A stretch of 64,000 bases of DNA from Lepidodermella squamata (GCA_047495785.1 JBLDXI010000031.1:930001-994000), one strand, 5' to 3'; positions 11,942-23,722 are shown, numbered from the stretch's first letter. Notes: generated by a model not told the origin, from the letters alone. Program-made: numbers and translations.

Positions 11942-14900
11942 ATGGAGGATTGTGTTCCGGTGGGATCGACGTTGTTCAGGAAGCTGAATTTGTACGCGTT
12001 GGATGAATGGCAGACCACGCCGCACCCTGAGACCAAAGACCTGGTCAATTTGAGCTATTTCAAGCTGTTTCCAGCGCCATTTGGCGGTCCTTTCGGTATT
12101 TTCCGCTTAAATACGTAAAATACAGGAAAATTTGAGATTAAATATTTACAGCTTTGGTTCGCGATGAGTCGAAATTCTCGCAGTTTGTCCGCGATGGCAG
12201 GCCTATGCCGATCAGAATTTACACTACAACATGCTCTGCAAAACCTATTGGAACATTTTTGGTAAATTACCTGTTAGGTTATGATAAAAAGTGGAAGTGA
12301 CTTATTTTGGATTTTTCTCGCATTTTACTGGCTATGTTTAAATTTTTTTACAACGAAAATATCATTTTGATCAAAAAGGTGGTTATTGATTTTACAGATA
12401 AAAACAAAAAATACAGTTTTTCAGTTTCTCAATTTTTGAAAATTGGCCAGTTGTTTTCCTACCAATTTTTTCGAATATTTATATCTCCAATTCGCGAAAA
12501 GTTTCGGAACATTTTTTCGTGAGGCGATTCATGGTACTCAAGTATGAATATAGGATCCTAATTTTGATCTACCTTATTATCAACCCTTTTTTCTTCGAAA
12601 TTGGTAAGATTTTTCAAAATTATGTCCTAAATTCGAGAAAATTGCCCAAATTGCCCAAATACATATTAAGAAAAATAATTCCCGTTATAAAATATACACG
12701 AATTTTTATGGCAATTCTGGCAATTCTTGAGATTTTTCGCATCGCCTCAATTCTAGATATATAAATTCATTTGTTATATTTTCAGTGGGAAGGCGAAAAA
12801 CTGCTGAAAGTCGCGTGGACTCATGACGAAAATCTGCTATGCGTTCAAGTCGACGGCACCATCCGCATCATGTCAATGTTCGGCGAAAAGCTGCGCGAGT
12901 TCAAAATGGACGCAGACGGGCGCGTGGTCGACGCCATGCCAGTCTACCCAAGCGACTTCACCAACACCGGCCTAGTCGCGCTAAACGCCATCGGCCGCTT
13001 CATCTACATCCCGGATATCTCCGCTGAATCTGGGCAGTTGAAGCGATTCGAAGATATACCTCAGTTATCGCTGGACGCTATCAAATGGACCGTAGCTCTA
13101 ACGCCGAACTACACGCGGCTTTTCGTGATAAGCAACGAAAGAGACCTATATCAGACCGATTTAGACGGGACCCTGGTTAAATTGACGTATCCAACGTTGA
13201 GTTTTTCGAAGTTTATCAACGTAGCAGTCAGCGTTGGGTCGATTTACCTCGCGTTATTGACTGATAGATCGGTGATTATCACAACAACAGGCGACCCGGT
13301 TCGAATAACTATCGAGCATGTGCTATCGCAGCCGGCCGACTCGACGTGTTCGTTGTACTGGGTCGGCACAGATGCCGTTGCGTTGTTTCGCCCATCGTTC
13401 GGGTTGACAATCTTCCAAATGGCGTCGAGTGATAACCACTCGGAAATGGTCGACCAACCCGCGTATTTTGTGCCTGAGGTCGATGGGCTGAGGATTGTAA
13501 CGAGTTCAGCTCATGATTTCATGCACGCCGTGCCGCAGGAGGTTTCTGAGGTGTTGGCCCTCGGCTCGCAAAGCCCGGCTATGTACCTGTACGAGGCGAA
13601 TAAGTTGTTCCGCGAGGGCAAGGCCAGCGGGGCGACTGAGTACCTAGACAGCGGGGTGCGTTTGAGGCTTGAAGAGGCCGTTTCGCGGTGTATCTCCGCT
13701 GCGTTGTACGAGTACAAGCCTGGCCTGCAGAAGCAACTGCTTGAGGCTGCGAATTTGGGGCGGTGTTTCCTGCTGGCGACGAGTGCTGGTCGGCTGTCGT
13801 GGCGGGCGGAGACCGCGGAGATGGTGCGCGTCATCAGGATTTTGCGTGTGCTCAACCAGTGTCGTGAATACATGCCTGGAATGCCGCTCACGTACAAGCA
13901 ATTCTGCGTGTAAGTTGCATTTTTTATGGCTTGAATGGGTCTAAGGTTCCAGCTCTAAATTTGAGCTTTTTCTTTTCTCGATCAATAAGGAGTTTTTACT
14001 TTGGCTCTCTGGTATCAACAGCTAGGTAGAAATTTTGTAATGTAAGCCACGATTAAGTGCCTGGATGTAAAACATTTTTAGTACGTAAAAGGTCGGTTAG
14101 GTTTATGACAGAGGTTGGAGAAAAAGGGCATTGTGATTTGGTGCAGTTTTGATCGAGGTAGTGCTCGCCGATGGTACAAAGTTTCTCTTGGTTAGTCGCG
14201 TCACAATGTTGTGTAATTCTTTTCGAAGCCGGTACTACGCTGCTAGGGCAACCGATGTATTGCTATTCGCTTTCGTTACAACTGAGAAGATAACGTTTCG
14301 CAAAGTGTATTTGGGTGCACCATTTGTCGTTGATAGTTGATAGCCCAGTGTTACAGCACCAACAAGTGTATTTATTATGAGAGTGATTTCCAAAGCGAGT
14401 TGGCATTATTTGTTTCAAGGTGTTGGATTTCCAAGTGATTTGCATATTTTCTCCAAAAAATAGAGCAAGCGGTTTGATTGCATCTTTAGCTTTTTCTGCT
14501 ATCCTGTCACCAAGCAACGGCAAAGATAATCTGAAAACGTCAGTGATGGCGTTTTTGTAGGCTCGGCAGAGTGTGTACAGCGTATCATTCGTTTTACGGT
14601 GTTGAACAATAAATTTCTTTTGATGGACACCGAGTGAAAAGAATTAGCTAGGAGTATGTGGTCGGGAACCATTGGCTTTTTGTAAAATTTGTAAATCAGT
14701 TTGGCGGTAAAATTGGTGTAAATCGGATGGTCTTCCATTTTGAAAGTTCTCGAGCAGTGAGCCAACAAAATTCATCATTTCTCGATCGCCTCGTGTTCTA
14801 ACTGACGATTAGGCGCTGTTAGCAAGTTGATAACCGATCCCATTGATTCCACAACCGATTCAATCAGAGAAATCGCATCTCATAAGAATTTGCTCCATGA

Positions 14901-17028
14901 CTTCCTCTTTAAGCTTACTCGATTGCGGTCTAAGTTCTTCGCATTGCTACTTCGTCGCGTCAACAATCGAGTAGAGAGAGAGTCGGACTCTCTGCGAACG
15001 TTATCACGAGTGTTGTGAACGATATCGGCAGCTAGAGCGGAGAGGTTTTTCGGATATTGCGCGAAAGTTCACTGCGAGGTTGTAGGGACTCGCAAAAGAA
15101 ATGAAATAAAATTTGAAACGACAGTTTCCGACGTTTCCGACTGTTATGCCACGTCTCACTGGTCGACAATACTGATTCAGAGCTGGGAAACCAGCCGCTT
15201 TACAGATAAAACGAGCGTCGATGACGGTTTGGAGCGGGTCTTTAACCTGACGGAGCTTATGCAACAAAGTCTCGTGTTGCTGAGAATGCTGTCAATCACT
15301 CGAACTTGATGTGGCGCAAATTTAGTCACGCTGCTTGAACTTGAGACCAAGATCGAGTGACGTTTGCGAATCGCGTAGTTGTTGGTAGGCTAAGCCGAAG
15401 TTGAAAATAGAAGCGAGTTGTTTGAAACCTTTTTCGACTGATGGAAACCGTTTTCGAACAGCCGTTCTCAGCCAGATTTCCGAGATGAAGGGATTTACGA
15501 AAATTGAGATGTTGTAAAATTAAGCATTATGAAAAGACAAAACACTATTGGCCATATTATTTTTATTGTTCGTAGAATTTAATGAATGGATTTTTATGAC
15601 TGTAAATTCTGCTTCGGCAATAATTCGTGCAATTTCTTAGTACTTTCTTCATATTTTCTTAGGTTCTATCAACGGAACTATCCTCTTGCCGGATTTCAGT
15701 GGCTGCTCTTACGACTGACAAAGCGCAGGCAACCCGCGTTGGCCTTCCAAATGTGCGACTATCTGGCCTCAGCCGAAGACTGCGTGCCAATCGACAGCCA
15801 ATCAGGCGTCTCATCGCAATTTCAAGCCAACCAATCACATGCAGTCATCACCCCAGGAGCCGTGCCAACATCCTCGCCACTCCACGAAACAGTCCTGCGA
15901 ACCTGGGCAACATACAAACTTAACCAAACTCGAGAAAGCGAGGAAGCCGTTGCAGCTGCTTTGTTGTCGAAACTTGCGAAAAGTAACCTCCTACCCGAAA
16001 TCGCGAGAATGGCTATCGATAGTGGCCGAAGGGTTATTGCGAGAAAGTTGATCGAAGCTGAACCGAGGGCGACGAAGCAGGTCCCGTTGTTACTTCAAAT
16101 CGGCGAATTTCAACTCGCCTTGGCTCGAGCGGTTGCGTCGCATAACCCGGATTTGATTTCCGGAGTTATGGACGACCTGCGGAAGGCGATGGACAATAAC
16201 CAAGCCTTCCTTGTCCTACTCCACCGCCACGAATCCGCAATCAAATTTTACCTGCAGCAATTGGAGGAACGGCATGATTTTGACTCGTATTTGAAAATCG
16301 CAGATCAGGAGAGTGATTATCTAGGCCAGGCAGTGTTTTATTTACAGGCCAGCATCAGACCGGGTAATGAAGACCCGAGAGATTCACTACGCAGATCGGC
16401 GGAACAGTTCAGCCGTAAAAAGGGCCTCGAATGGGCGAAAGAAAGCGTTGATTCGTGCCGGTTGCTGTTAGAACGGCAGACTAAACTTGACAATGAGTTA
16501 CAGACCACCACAAAACGCACGTCTTTGAGTGAAACAATACGCCAGTTGGGCAAGTCCCAGCGCATCACCACAGCACTTGCGATGAAAAAAGAATTTAACG
16601 TTTCTGATAAGGTGTTCTGGTGGGCCTATGCCAACGGCCTGGCAGATGGCTCGAATTGGGAGGCGTTGGAGGAATTCACGCGGGGCAAGGCGAAAACGCC
16701 TTTTGGCCTGATAGGGGTGCTTGAAATATGCGCGGCTCATAACCACACGAATACGCAAGATGTGACAAGCTACATTGACCGCCTCGACCCGGCAGATCGG
16801 GTCAAGGGGCTGGTTATGGTCGGGCGCTTCGACAAGGCGTTTGAGGTTGCGAGTAAGTCATCACCAAAGACGATAGAAGCCGACCTTGCGCTGATTTCGA
16901 AACGGCTGCCGAACACTCAGACCGAATTGAAAGGCCGAGTTAAGGAGTTGCTAAGAACTCTTCACGAATCGCAACCCGCCGGTGTGTCTATTGGCGGTTT
17001 TCGAATAGGAGCTAGTTCCAGGCGGTGA
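11942..17028 (+). CDS. VPS16: VPS16, HOPS/CORVET tethering complex core subunit
   Basis: Core subunit of the class C Vps complex, which tethers late endosomes, lysosomes and autophagosomes to Rab7/Rab5 membranes and contacts VPS33. Exons 11942-12095, 12152-12261, 12786-13909 and 15663-17028 join in frame to 917 aa (about 840 in human). The N-terminal beta-propeller starts with LFRKLNLYALDEW and APFGGPFALVRDES, then KLLKVAWTHDENLLCVQVDG. The propeller ends with FVPEVDGLRIVTSSAHDFMH, matching the VPELDGVRIFSRSTHEFLH block of animal VPS16. The C-terminal alpha-solenoid contains QVPLLLQIGEFQLALARAV and SDKVFWWAYANGLADGSNWE. The third intron is 1.75 kb, long for this window, and carries a decayed minus-strand coding remnant. 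No frame breaks were seen. Confidence 0.95.
14260..15480 (-). pseudogene. Decayed minus-strand coding remnant inside VPS16 intron 3
   Basis: On the minus strand a series of protein-like segments runs through the intron in shifting frames: FVNPFISEIWLRTAVRKRFP near 15.45 kb, VKDPLQTVIDARFICKAAGF (15.2 kb), FAQYPKNLSALAADIVHNTR (15.05 kb), MEDHPIYTNFTAKLIYKFYK (14.7 kb) and LSLPLLGDRIAEKAKDAIKP (14.5 kb). In-frame stops and frameshifts separate them. The pattern fits a dead mobile-element protein or retrogene lying antisense in the intron. I could not identify the family. Confidence 0.4.
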
Positions 17029-17697
17029 AAAGCTCAACAACTTCTCGAACCAATTATTACGTAATTTTTATCAATCAAATTCGACTGCTAATTGTGATGA
17101 TGCGTGTGAACAATAATAATATTGTGGCCTTGATTTTCGATATTAATGTTATTTTCAACGAATTATTACTTATGTTGTATGTCTGTAATATTTATAAATT
17201 TCACCGAGCAATATTCGATATGCTTTGTTTTATTTATCCCGCTGCTATCGCTGCTATTTTCGTGTAATGCTGAGGAACAAGGTGCTTTCTCATGGAGCTG
17301 GGAAATAAAATAATTGATGATCATGTCCTTTGTCTTGCTTTTTTGTTGGTGTTTGGGAACCTGCAGATCTTCATAGAGCCACATTGTTCAAAATTCAGAG
17401 GAATAACAAGAGAAGACAAATGAGAACAAAATATTCTTTCGAGGGTGGCTTTGGTGGCCTTCTTGTAAAATATTGGAAAACCCGATCATACATAATTTTG
17501 GAGACGCCTCTTTGAAAAAATGTGACTGAATCCAACGACTTCGGAATCGATGGATCTTCATTATTTGTTTGAGACGTGGATACTTCGATCAAAGTTAGGC
17601 AGTCAAAAGTGGATTCATCGTCATAGCATTATCCTTTATGTAACACGAAAGCCACTAGCAGCGAACTTTTTTTTGACAGAAAATAGCGCAAAAACAT
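17029..17697. other. Intergenic, VPS16 3' flank
   Basis: AT-rich 670 bp between the VPS16 stop codon and the tRNA gene. The open frames in it have no family signal, and I see no mobile-element ends. Confidence 0.4.
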
Positions 17698-17797
17698 TGC
17701 TCCAGGCGAGGCTCGAACTCGCGACCTTCGCATAACTCAGCGTACATTCAAGTACTGCTTATAAGTACGACGCACTAACCAACTATGCAACTGGAGC
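17698..17797 (-). tRNA. tRNA-Ile (anticodon UAU) with intron
   Basis: On the minus strand the acceptor stem GCTCCAG (17797-17791) pairs with CTGGAGC (17705-17699), followed by discriminator A. The A box region GCATAGTTGGTTAGTGC and the B box GGTCGCGAGTTCGAGCC are intact. The anticodon loop reads CTTATAA (UAU), with an intron of about 20-27 nt directly after it, as is usual for eukaryotic tRNA-Ile(UAU). A second copy lies at 38006-38105 and differs by only a few bases, all within the intron. Confidence 0.93.
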
Positions 17798-18116
17798 GGA
17801 TGAAAATTATGAATCGTATATGGCTTATAAGCCGACTCAACGACCCTTATATTTTTCGAACGAATCACTTTTATGACGCAACAGGTGAGAGCATGAAGAG
17901 CCTCAATAGTCAAGCGCACGAAATGTTCAGAAATTTCCGCTAAATATCTTGAATTAGCAAGACATAACATATCATAAGTCTTTAGGGGTAATCGGGACTG
18001 ACTTGCTCAGCTCGTTTTGTTCCAGGACTTCCAAGAGCTCTGCAAAGGTAGGACGGTGAGCCTCAGGACACTTCCAGCATGAATTCAACATGATTTCATA
18101 TCTAGAATAGGAATAT

Positions 18117-19065
18117 GAGTATGTTATCATACAAGCTCTCGGCGATAGCCGCTCGTGCTGAATTTTATCTGACGAGGCGTAGCCGAGTCGGGGCACGAGC
18201 GGCTATTGCAGAGAGCGAGGATGCATAACAATTCGTATACCACACCAGATGTTGATCGCTTGACGATTTAAAAATGTTTGCTGAGTATCAGGTGAAGCTA
18301 CAATTTTTCCCAACAATTGTCGCCAAAATTCTGTTTGCAGGGTAACATCAGGTTGAAAAACAACACCTGATGCTGCTCGCGAATTCGAAGCCCATTTTAT
18401 TCTTCATTTCATTTTGCAAAATTTGTTGGTCGATGCAACATCAATTTCCAGGACTAAACACTATGCCAAATGCGTTCCCGGAATAAGACAAATAGGCAAG
18501 AAGCTGATGCGCTTAGAGAGCTCAAAAAAAATAAAAAATAATCCTCAATTTGAAAATTCACAGGAAAATTCCAGATGAATACTAAAAAATAATTAACCTC
18601 GGCTGCGCCTCGGTCGTGATTTCGAAATTGTCCTCGGCTGAGCCTCGGAAAATGGCTCGGTTTCACCTCGCTGAATTCACTGGGCCTTGCGGCCCATGTT
18701 GGTACAACATCATTTTCTTGTTTCAACCTAATTCCCGCTAAAGTTGATAAATTTCAAAATCCTAAATTTTACAACTTATCAGGTTTACGATCCTACCTAA
18801 ATTACTTATCAGTTTTACGACACCAGCGTCTAAATTACTTATCGGTTTTATGGCCCCATCTAAATTACTTATTTATCTGCATCGAGCTCGAAATTTCAGT
18901 AACGATAAATTTTATCCACTTTAACGATCTCTATTTTTAGTAAAAATCTGGCGCCTCAGCAAACACAGGTGTCACCAGCCTGTGAAATAACAAAATCCTA
19001 GCATTTTATCATTTTTGGGACGCTAATGCAAAGAGTCAGGCGATCAACAGGTGGTGTAGTATACG
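18117..19065. mobile_element. Non-autonomous ~0.95-kb element, copy A
   Basis: Near-identical to 36470-37450. Both copies start with gagtatgttatcatac and end with ggtggtgtagtatacg. An inner inverted repeat of about 31 bp begins CGTATACCACACC at 18234 and returns as GGTGGTGTAGTATACG at 19065. The left 117 bp form a separate hairpin built on GCTCTCGGCGATAGCCGC and its complement. No transposase is encoded; a 90-codon frame inside is shared by both copies only because the DNA is identical. The element lies wholly in the last intron of the kinase gene. I found no clear target-site duplication, so the superfamily is open. Confidence 0.85.
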
Positions 19066-20224
19066 GTCATCAAAGCCTTTTGGGATAAGTTGTTACATTT
19101 TATCAGGGCAAGAACTCGGTTGCTCGAGGCGAAGACCGTTTGAAACTTGAACAATCACCTCGAAGTTATTGTAACCGACATACCGGCATACCGGCTCCGA
19201 GCGGCATACTGAAATAGCAGCGATCTTTGAATATAATTCCTATTACAACGTGCTGAAACTTACGAGAGAATATTTCCCACATAACAACACCAAAGGACCA
19301 AACGTCACTCTTTGGCAAGAACAAATGGTTGCACAGTGATTCAGGAGGGTACCATCTTGTCGGTATTAGACAATTACTCGTTTCGCTTGATCTATAGTAA
19401 GGCTGGCCGGAGGAGACTAAGCGGGACAAACCAAAGTCAGATATCTTCAACATTTCTTCGTTCGACACCAGAACGTTGCGACACGCCAGGTCCCTATGAA
19501 GGCAGTTGCGGGAGGACAGGTATGCCATACCTCGACAGATGTGCTTTGCATATTCGATGAGTTTCTCCAGCTTCCAGAGCCCAATTTCCTTCGAATTCAG
19601 ATGGCGATGTAGGTTTCCTTTTTTCATAAATGGCACTATAATATTGGCTTGGCCGTCAAGAGAGGCAATCCCAATCAAAGACAGAACGTTTTCATGGTTG
19701 AACTCTTTCATTAGCAAAGCTTCTCGTACAATGAAACAACGTCCGTGCAGGTCCTAGGAAATATATTTTTGACGGTAATCTCGACATCTCGTGAACCTGG
19801 CCTTCTTAGGGTCCCTCTGTAAACAGCACCAAAGAAGCCTTGCCCGATTAGATCAGCAATTTCGATGCAAGAGCTGTGAATGTTGATGTCCTTGATCAGA
19901 GGTATCAGATCGCGGCCTTCTGGAGAAGACTCGAGCATTTGCTGAAAATCGCTGAATGCTGTTATGTGCATGGATTGCCGGCGAGTATCAATGATGCCAG
20001 GCTTTGTTTTTCCAGAGTTTCGGCGAGTATAGATCACGTACCAGATAGAAATGCCCAGAAGAATTAGGGCTACTGCGCCTGTTCCTGAAGTGATTATCAT
20101 TGCCGTCCAGCCTTTTCATACAAAAATGCAACAGAGCTAAAGTAGGCCAACTTATGACAGTTACCATCGGAAGCAGTTAGACTGCCTAGGTCTGTGATTG
20201 GACTGCTTTCAGTTTCCGTTATAA

Positions 20225-20261
20225 GTTTCCGTTTCCGTTCAGTTTCCGTTCAGTTTCCGTT
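20225..20261. repeat. Filler array of agtttccgttc units beside the hAT element
   Basis: About three partial copies of an 11-bp unit (agtttccgttc) lie between the left hAT terminus and cgttataa (20217-20224). That octamer matches the bases to the right of the element, cgttatat (21046-21053), at seven of eight positions. The unit itself copies host exon sequence. It therefore looks like filler made during or after the insertion. Confidence 0.6.
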
Positions 20262-21045
20262 CAGTGGTTCTCAAACTATTTTCGCTCCCGGTCAAAAATG
20301 GCGGCCGGTTGGCGACCTTTACGGCCGCATTGCCTCTTGAACCCTCAATCGGCCGCTTGTAATGATAAAATAGGACCTTTCAGGCCGCACGCCTCTACAT
20401 TCGAGAATTTCGAGTTTTCGAGTGCGCTTCTAAGCGGATTGGTTATTAAATTAGGGTTTTGAGCAGCGGGTCTTGACTGAATTTTTACGCGACCCTTGAT
20501 TGGTCAACTCAAGTCGATTCAACTCAAGTCGCCACCCACCACTCTCAAAAAGTTAACAATTAAAAAGTGAAAGAAAGTTTGTGTAATAATTTCCAAATTC
20601 CAAAATTCCTAACCCGTGCATTGATTAACCTTTGCGAGCGAAGCGAGCTTTAGCTGACAATATTTTTCCATAATTCTTTGTGAAAATATGCTAAAAATGC
20701 GTTAAAAGTGGCTTTGAGTCTTTCTCGATGCGATGGTTACCATTTTATTGCTTAAAAGTCAAATATCTTATAAATTGTCGAATTCGAATCAAAATAGGTA
20801 TTGAAAGATTTGAAAGTGAATCAGCGAGCGAAGCGAGAAACTTTCAAGAAAATTGTGGCTATTTATCATTCGGATACGTCGAAGTTTGCTGGATTATTGC
20901 CCAAGTTATGCGAAACCCTGGACTATTCCCCTCGAAAGAGCCGTCCGGCCGCACGCAATGCATGAGATAGGCCGACCTCTGCCGGCCGCCAAAGTGGGCC
21001 TCGCCGGCCGCATGCGGCCGGAAAAACGGGGTTTGAGAACCACTG
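20262..21045. mobile_element. Non-autonomous hAT element inserted in a kinase-gene exon
   Basis: Perfect 15-bp terminal inverted repeats, CAGTGGTTCTCAAAC and its complement, are typical of hAT transposons. Subterminal sequence is rich in GGCCGG and GCGGCCG motifs. The 784-bp body encodes no transposase that I can see. Removing it restores an uninterrupted reading frame in the host exon (GIVDIT continuing into ETESSPITDLGSL). Confidence 0.85.
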
Positions 21046-22203
21046 CGTTATATCAACAATTCCGGGCGTACCAATAGTTGAAATTTGAGGCCCGCCGGTT
21101 AATGTCAAGGCCGTTGGTCGAGGGTACGAAGGATTGTCAAGAAACTGTGGACACTTTGTCCCGGTTACATTCAGCAAGCTGCAAGCTATCGTTTCTTGAA
21201 TCCATCCGTTTAGAGGAATGAGGTTCAAAAAACGCACGATTCGGGAGCTGTTATCACACGAGTCTTCCTTCAAGTAGATGCCGCCCTGGAAATAAAAATT
21301 GAGTGGGATGCAGGATGCAGTGAATTATTGCTTATAATCACCAGAAGTAGCTGAGTTCCAGTGCTGGTTACGAAATCGAAATAGGTTGCAAAAGAGAGTG
21401 TCGAACCTTCCGTTAAGTCACATGGCAAGAAGTCATGATTTGCACCCGGTGTAAAGCACAAGTAAGTGTCTGAATCGCAACCAGGGCCATAAGGGGTAAG
21501 CTGGCCAAATAAATATTCATAATTTCCGTCATTAGGACACTTGGGACAAGGTTCAGAATAGCTCTCAACGGTCAGCCCGTTACGTGGGGATCGATGCCCT
21601 ACGACAAAGACGAAATTCCACCAATATATTTCGTGACCGGCTAAAGGAGTGAACAATGTTGTATGTTGTTAAAACTTGTCTCAGAGAGGCTGATATCTAT
21701 TGGTTTCCCGAGTCTCGCAATAGCAAGGCCTTTCTTTTCTCCTAGGATCTTGATCGGGACTAGCATTGAGGATATAGATGCGAGCAAACAGTCGTACGGC
21801 ATGATGAAGTGATGCTCATCGAGCATAGCCGAGACACAATTCGTCGTTTTAGTAATGACCCGTCGGAAGAAAGGAAACTGCCCGGCATCTGCGTAGATTG
21901 GCCAATCCGTTGTAGGATATGGAATTGTTGGGAATCCCCTGTAAGACATGGCTTGCCCTGGCATGAGCTGTGGGATCGACTTCTTTCTACAGGTGTTGTG
22001 CGCCAGCATTATCTCATCGAAGCTGAGGCTTAAACGATGCATGGATAAGCATGAAATGGCATCTAATCCATTCCCACTCAGACTGAAGCTAAAAGTGTCG
22101 ACACGTGTGAAGTAAGTAAGATTCGATTGGTACCATAGAGAACGGAGTGAGGGACAAGCATTGTTCGAAGTTTCAGGCTGCTCGAGCAGTCTGAAACTTT
22201 CCC

Positions 22204-23722
22204 TGATTACTCACGTGCGTCATGATTAGTCACAATGGTTCGATATGAATATTATTTTTATCAATTTTTTGACGGCAAAGCGTTTATACGTCTGCAAAGT
22301 AGGGAAATTATTCGGAAACCTTGCGGAACACCTTGGAACGCCTCTACGGCACATTTCTACTTCACAGCTGTTAAAAATTTATCAATTTTCAAGTTTGAAT
22401 AAATGAATTTTATTAATTAATCAATGCAAAAATAGCACTGGGTTGACTTTCACTGGGGGATCTTGGATAAAAGCATCTGGTGCAATCGCGGATTGAATGC
22501 AAAGCGAGCGCAGGCTGCGTGCTCGCCGGAGAAAATGGTAAAGCACCTTACCTGGATTTCTCGCTCCACAGCTGTCCAGCTGACGCTGATTATAAAAGCA
22601 CCATCATAATCAGCGTTATTAGTTACGCTCACTTTTTTGGCCACTCTGTATAATATCGATGAATCGATCGATGCTCATATAACGTGTAGATGCAGACCCA
22701 AGAATTGGACCTAATTACTTATTAGACCCAGATTATGGCGCAACAATCGAAATTTCACTGCATGTCAAGTTGAGTTCTGTGCGTTCCTTGATGTCTTTGG
22801 TCCCAAATTTGATGCCAACAATTTGCCGTCAGACGATTTGCCTTCCGACTCTTCGTTGAACCGGAATAAAAGGTAATAGAAATTTCGACAGACCCGGGAT
22901 TCGGATCTAAATATCGGATCTCGCTGTTTATGTTTGGCAGTTGAAGTGTTAAACAACTTATCGACAACTGAACCTACAACGGCCTTGGACGGAGTCCCTG
23001 AATGCGTTCTTAAATCGCTGGGAGATTTCTTAGCACTTCTAATATTCCACAAAATCCTCACGTAGGGTACCGAACACTTGGATACTGATACACAAAAATT
23101 TAACCAGCAACTACAGACCTATGCATTTCCATTCTATCATTCTAGCCGTCGTTTAAGAAAACAAGCTAATTTTCAATGACCATTTCGAAAAGGCATGGGC
23201 TAAGGCGAGAAAATGGCTTTTCGCACTGAAATTGGAAGCGCAAAATGGCTTCAATCGAAATTGCCTCAAAGCCAACAGTCTTATCTTTTCGCACAAAAGA
23301 TCTTTTGCTACAAAGAAATTTACTTGGAGCTTATTTTTGCGGCCGATCTAAAAATAGCAACGTTGTCGGTCGGAGAATAAGTGTCGCATTGTACCTGTGG
23401 CCGGAGCTAAGGCTGTTCGGCCGCCGAAAATGCCGCCGGTGAAAAAGTTTTCGGAGAATTGGTCTACAGTCTTATTAAACCTGAAAAGGGTCAACTCTGA
23501 CCATGCTCTGAAATTTGGTTTAGCATAATAGCGCTGCCGTTGGCCACATGCTTTTTTGCTGCCGGAGGCCTGCTTTATTTAGCTTCAGCTTATGATGGCA
23601 GGCATGCGCGTGATAATCACTTGCCTAACACAATACATATGATGCCATGGATGCATGATATCGCTTAAAGATATAATCAAGCTGCATACCTTATTTATAA
23701 ACAGTCTGTTTCAGTTAAAATC
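22204..23722. other. Intergenic between divergent receptor genes
   Basis: About 1.5 kb between the 5' end of the minus-strand kinase gene and the start of the Venus kinase receptor. It holds a half copy of the foldback family (22693-22948). The missing 5' exon of the kinase gene may lie here, but I could not pick it out. Confidence 0.4.
22693..22948. repeat. Half copy of the long-inverted-repeat foldback family
   Basis: From cagacccaagaattgg to ggcagttgaagtg the sequence aligns at roughly 75-80 percent (by eye) with the reverse complement of the left half of the element at 26760-27256. Only one arm and the loop are present, so it is truncated or an internal-deletion derivative. Confidence 0.7.

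Larger units (their letters stand above)
17972..22203 (-). pseudogene. Receptor tyrosine kinase, probably inactivated
   Basis: Segments on the minus strand: 22203(?)-21676, 21640-21342, 21285-20165 (interrupted by a hAT element), 20111-19264, 19208-19097, 18101-17972. The ectodomain holds SLSFATYFDFVTSTGTQLLL, reminiscent of a jelly-roll (LamG/MAM-like) fold; I cannot name it firmly. One TM helix (AVALILLGISIWYVIYTRRN) leads to a kinase with glycine loop IGQGFFGAVYRG, lysine ITVKN, catalytic loop HRDLACRN, DFGLSR, activation-loop YY, SDVWSFGVVMWEI and CWKCPEAHRPTF. Two lesions are seen. A 784-bp hAT insertion splits a coding exon at 20262-21045. A one-base loss near 19735-19742 shifts the frame in helix C, between DVV and FIVREALLMKEF. 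The 5' end (signal peptide) was not found. A 949-bp element sits in its last intron. Confidence 0.75.

Noticed and set aside
12839-13027. Arg/His-rich overlapping frame inside VPS16
   Set aside because: A shadow of the VPS16 propeller exon in another frame; composition follows codon bias only.
18454-18726. 90-codon frame conserved between the two copies of the 0.95-kb element
   Set aside because: The DNA is identical throughout, so frame conservation carries no information. The frame also diverges at its end because of a single A-run difference.
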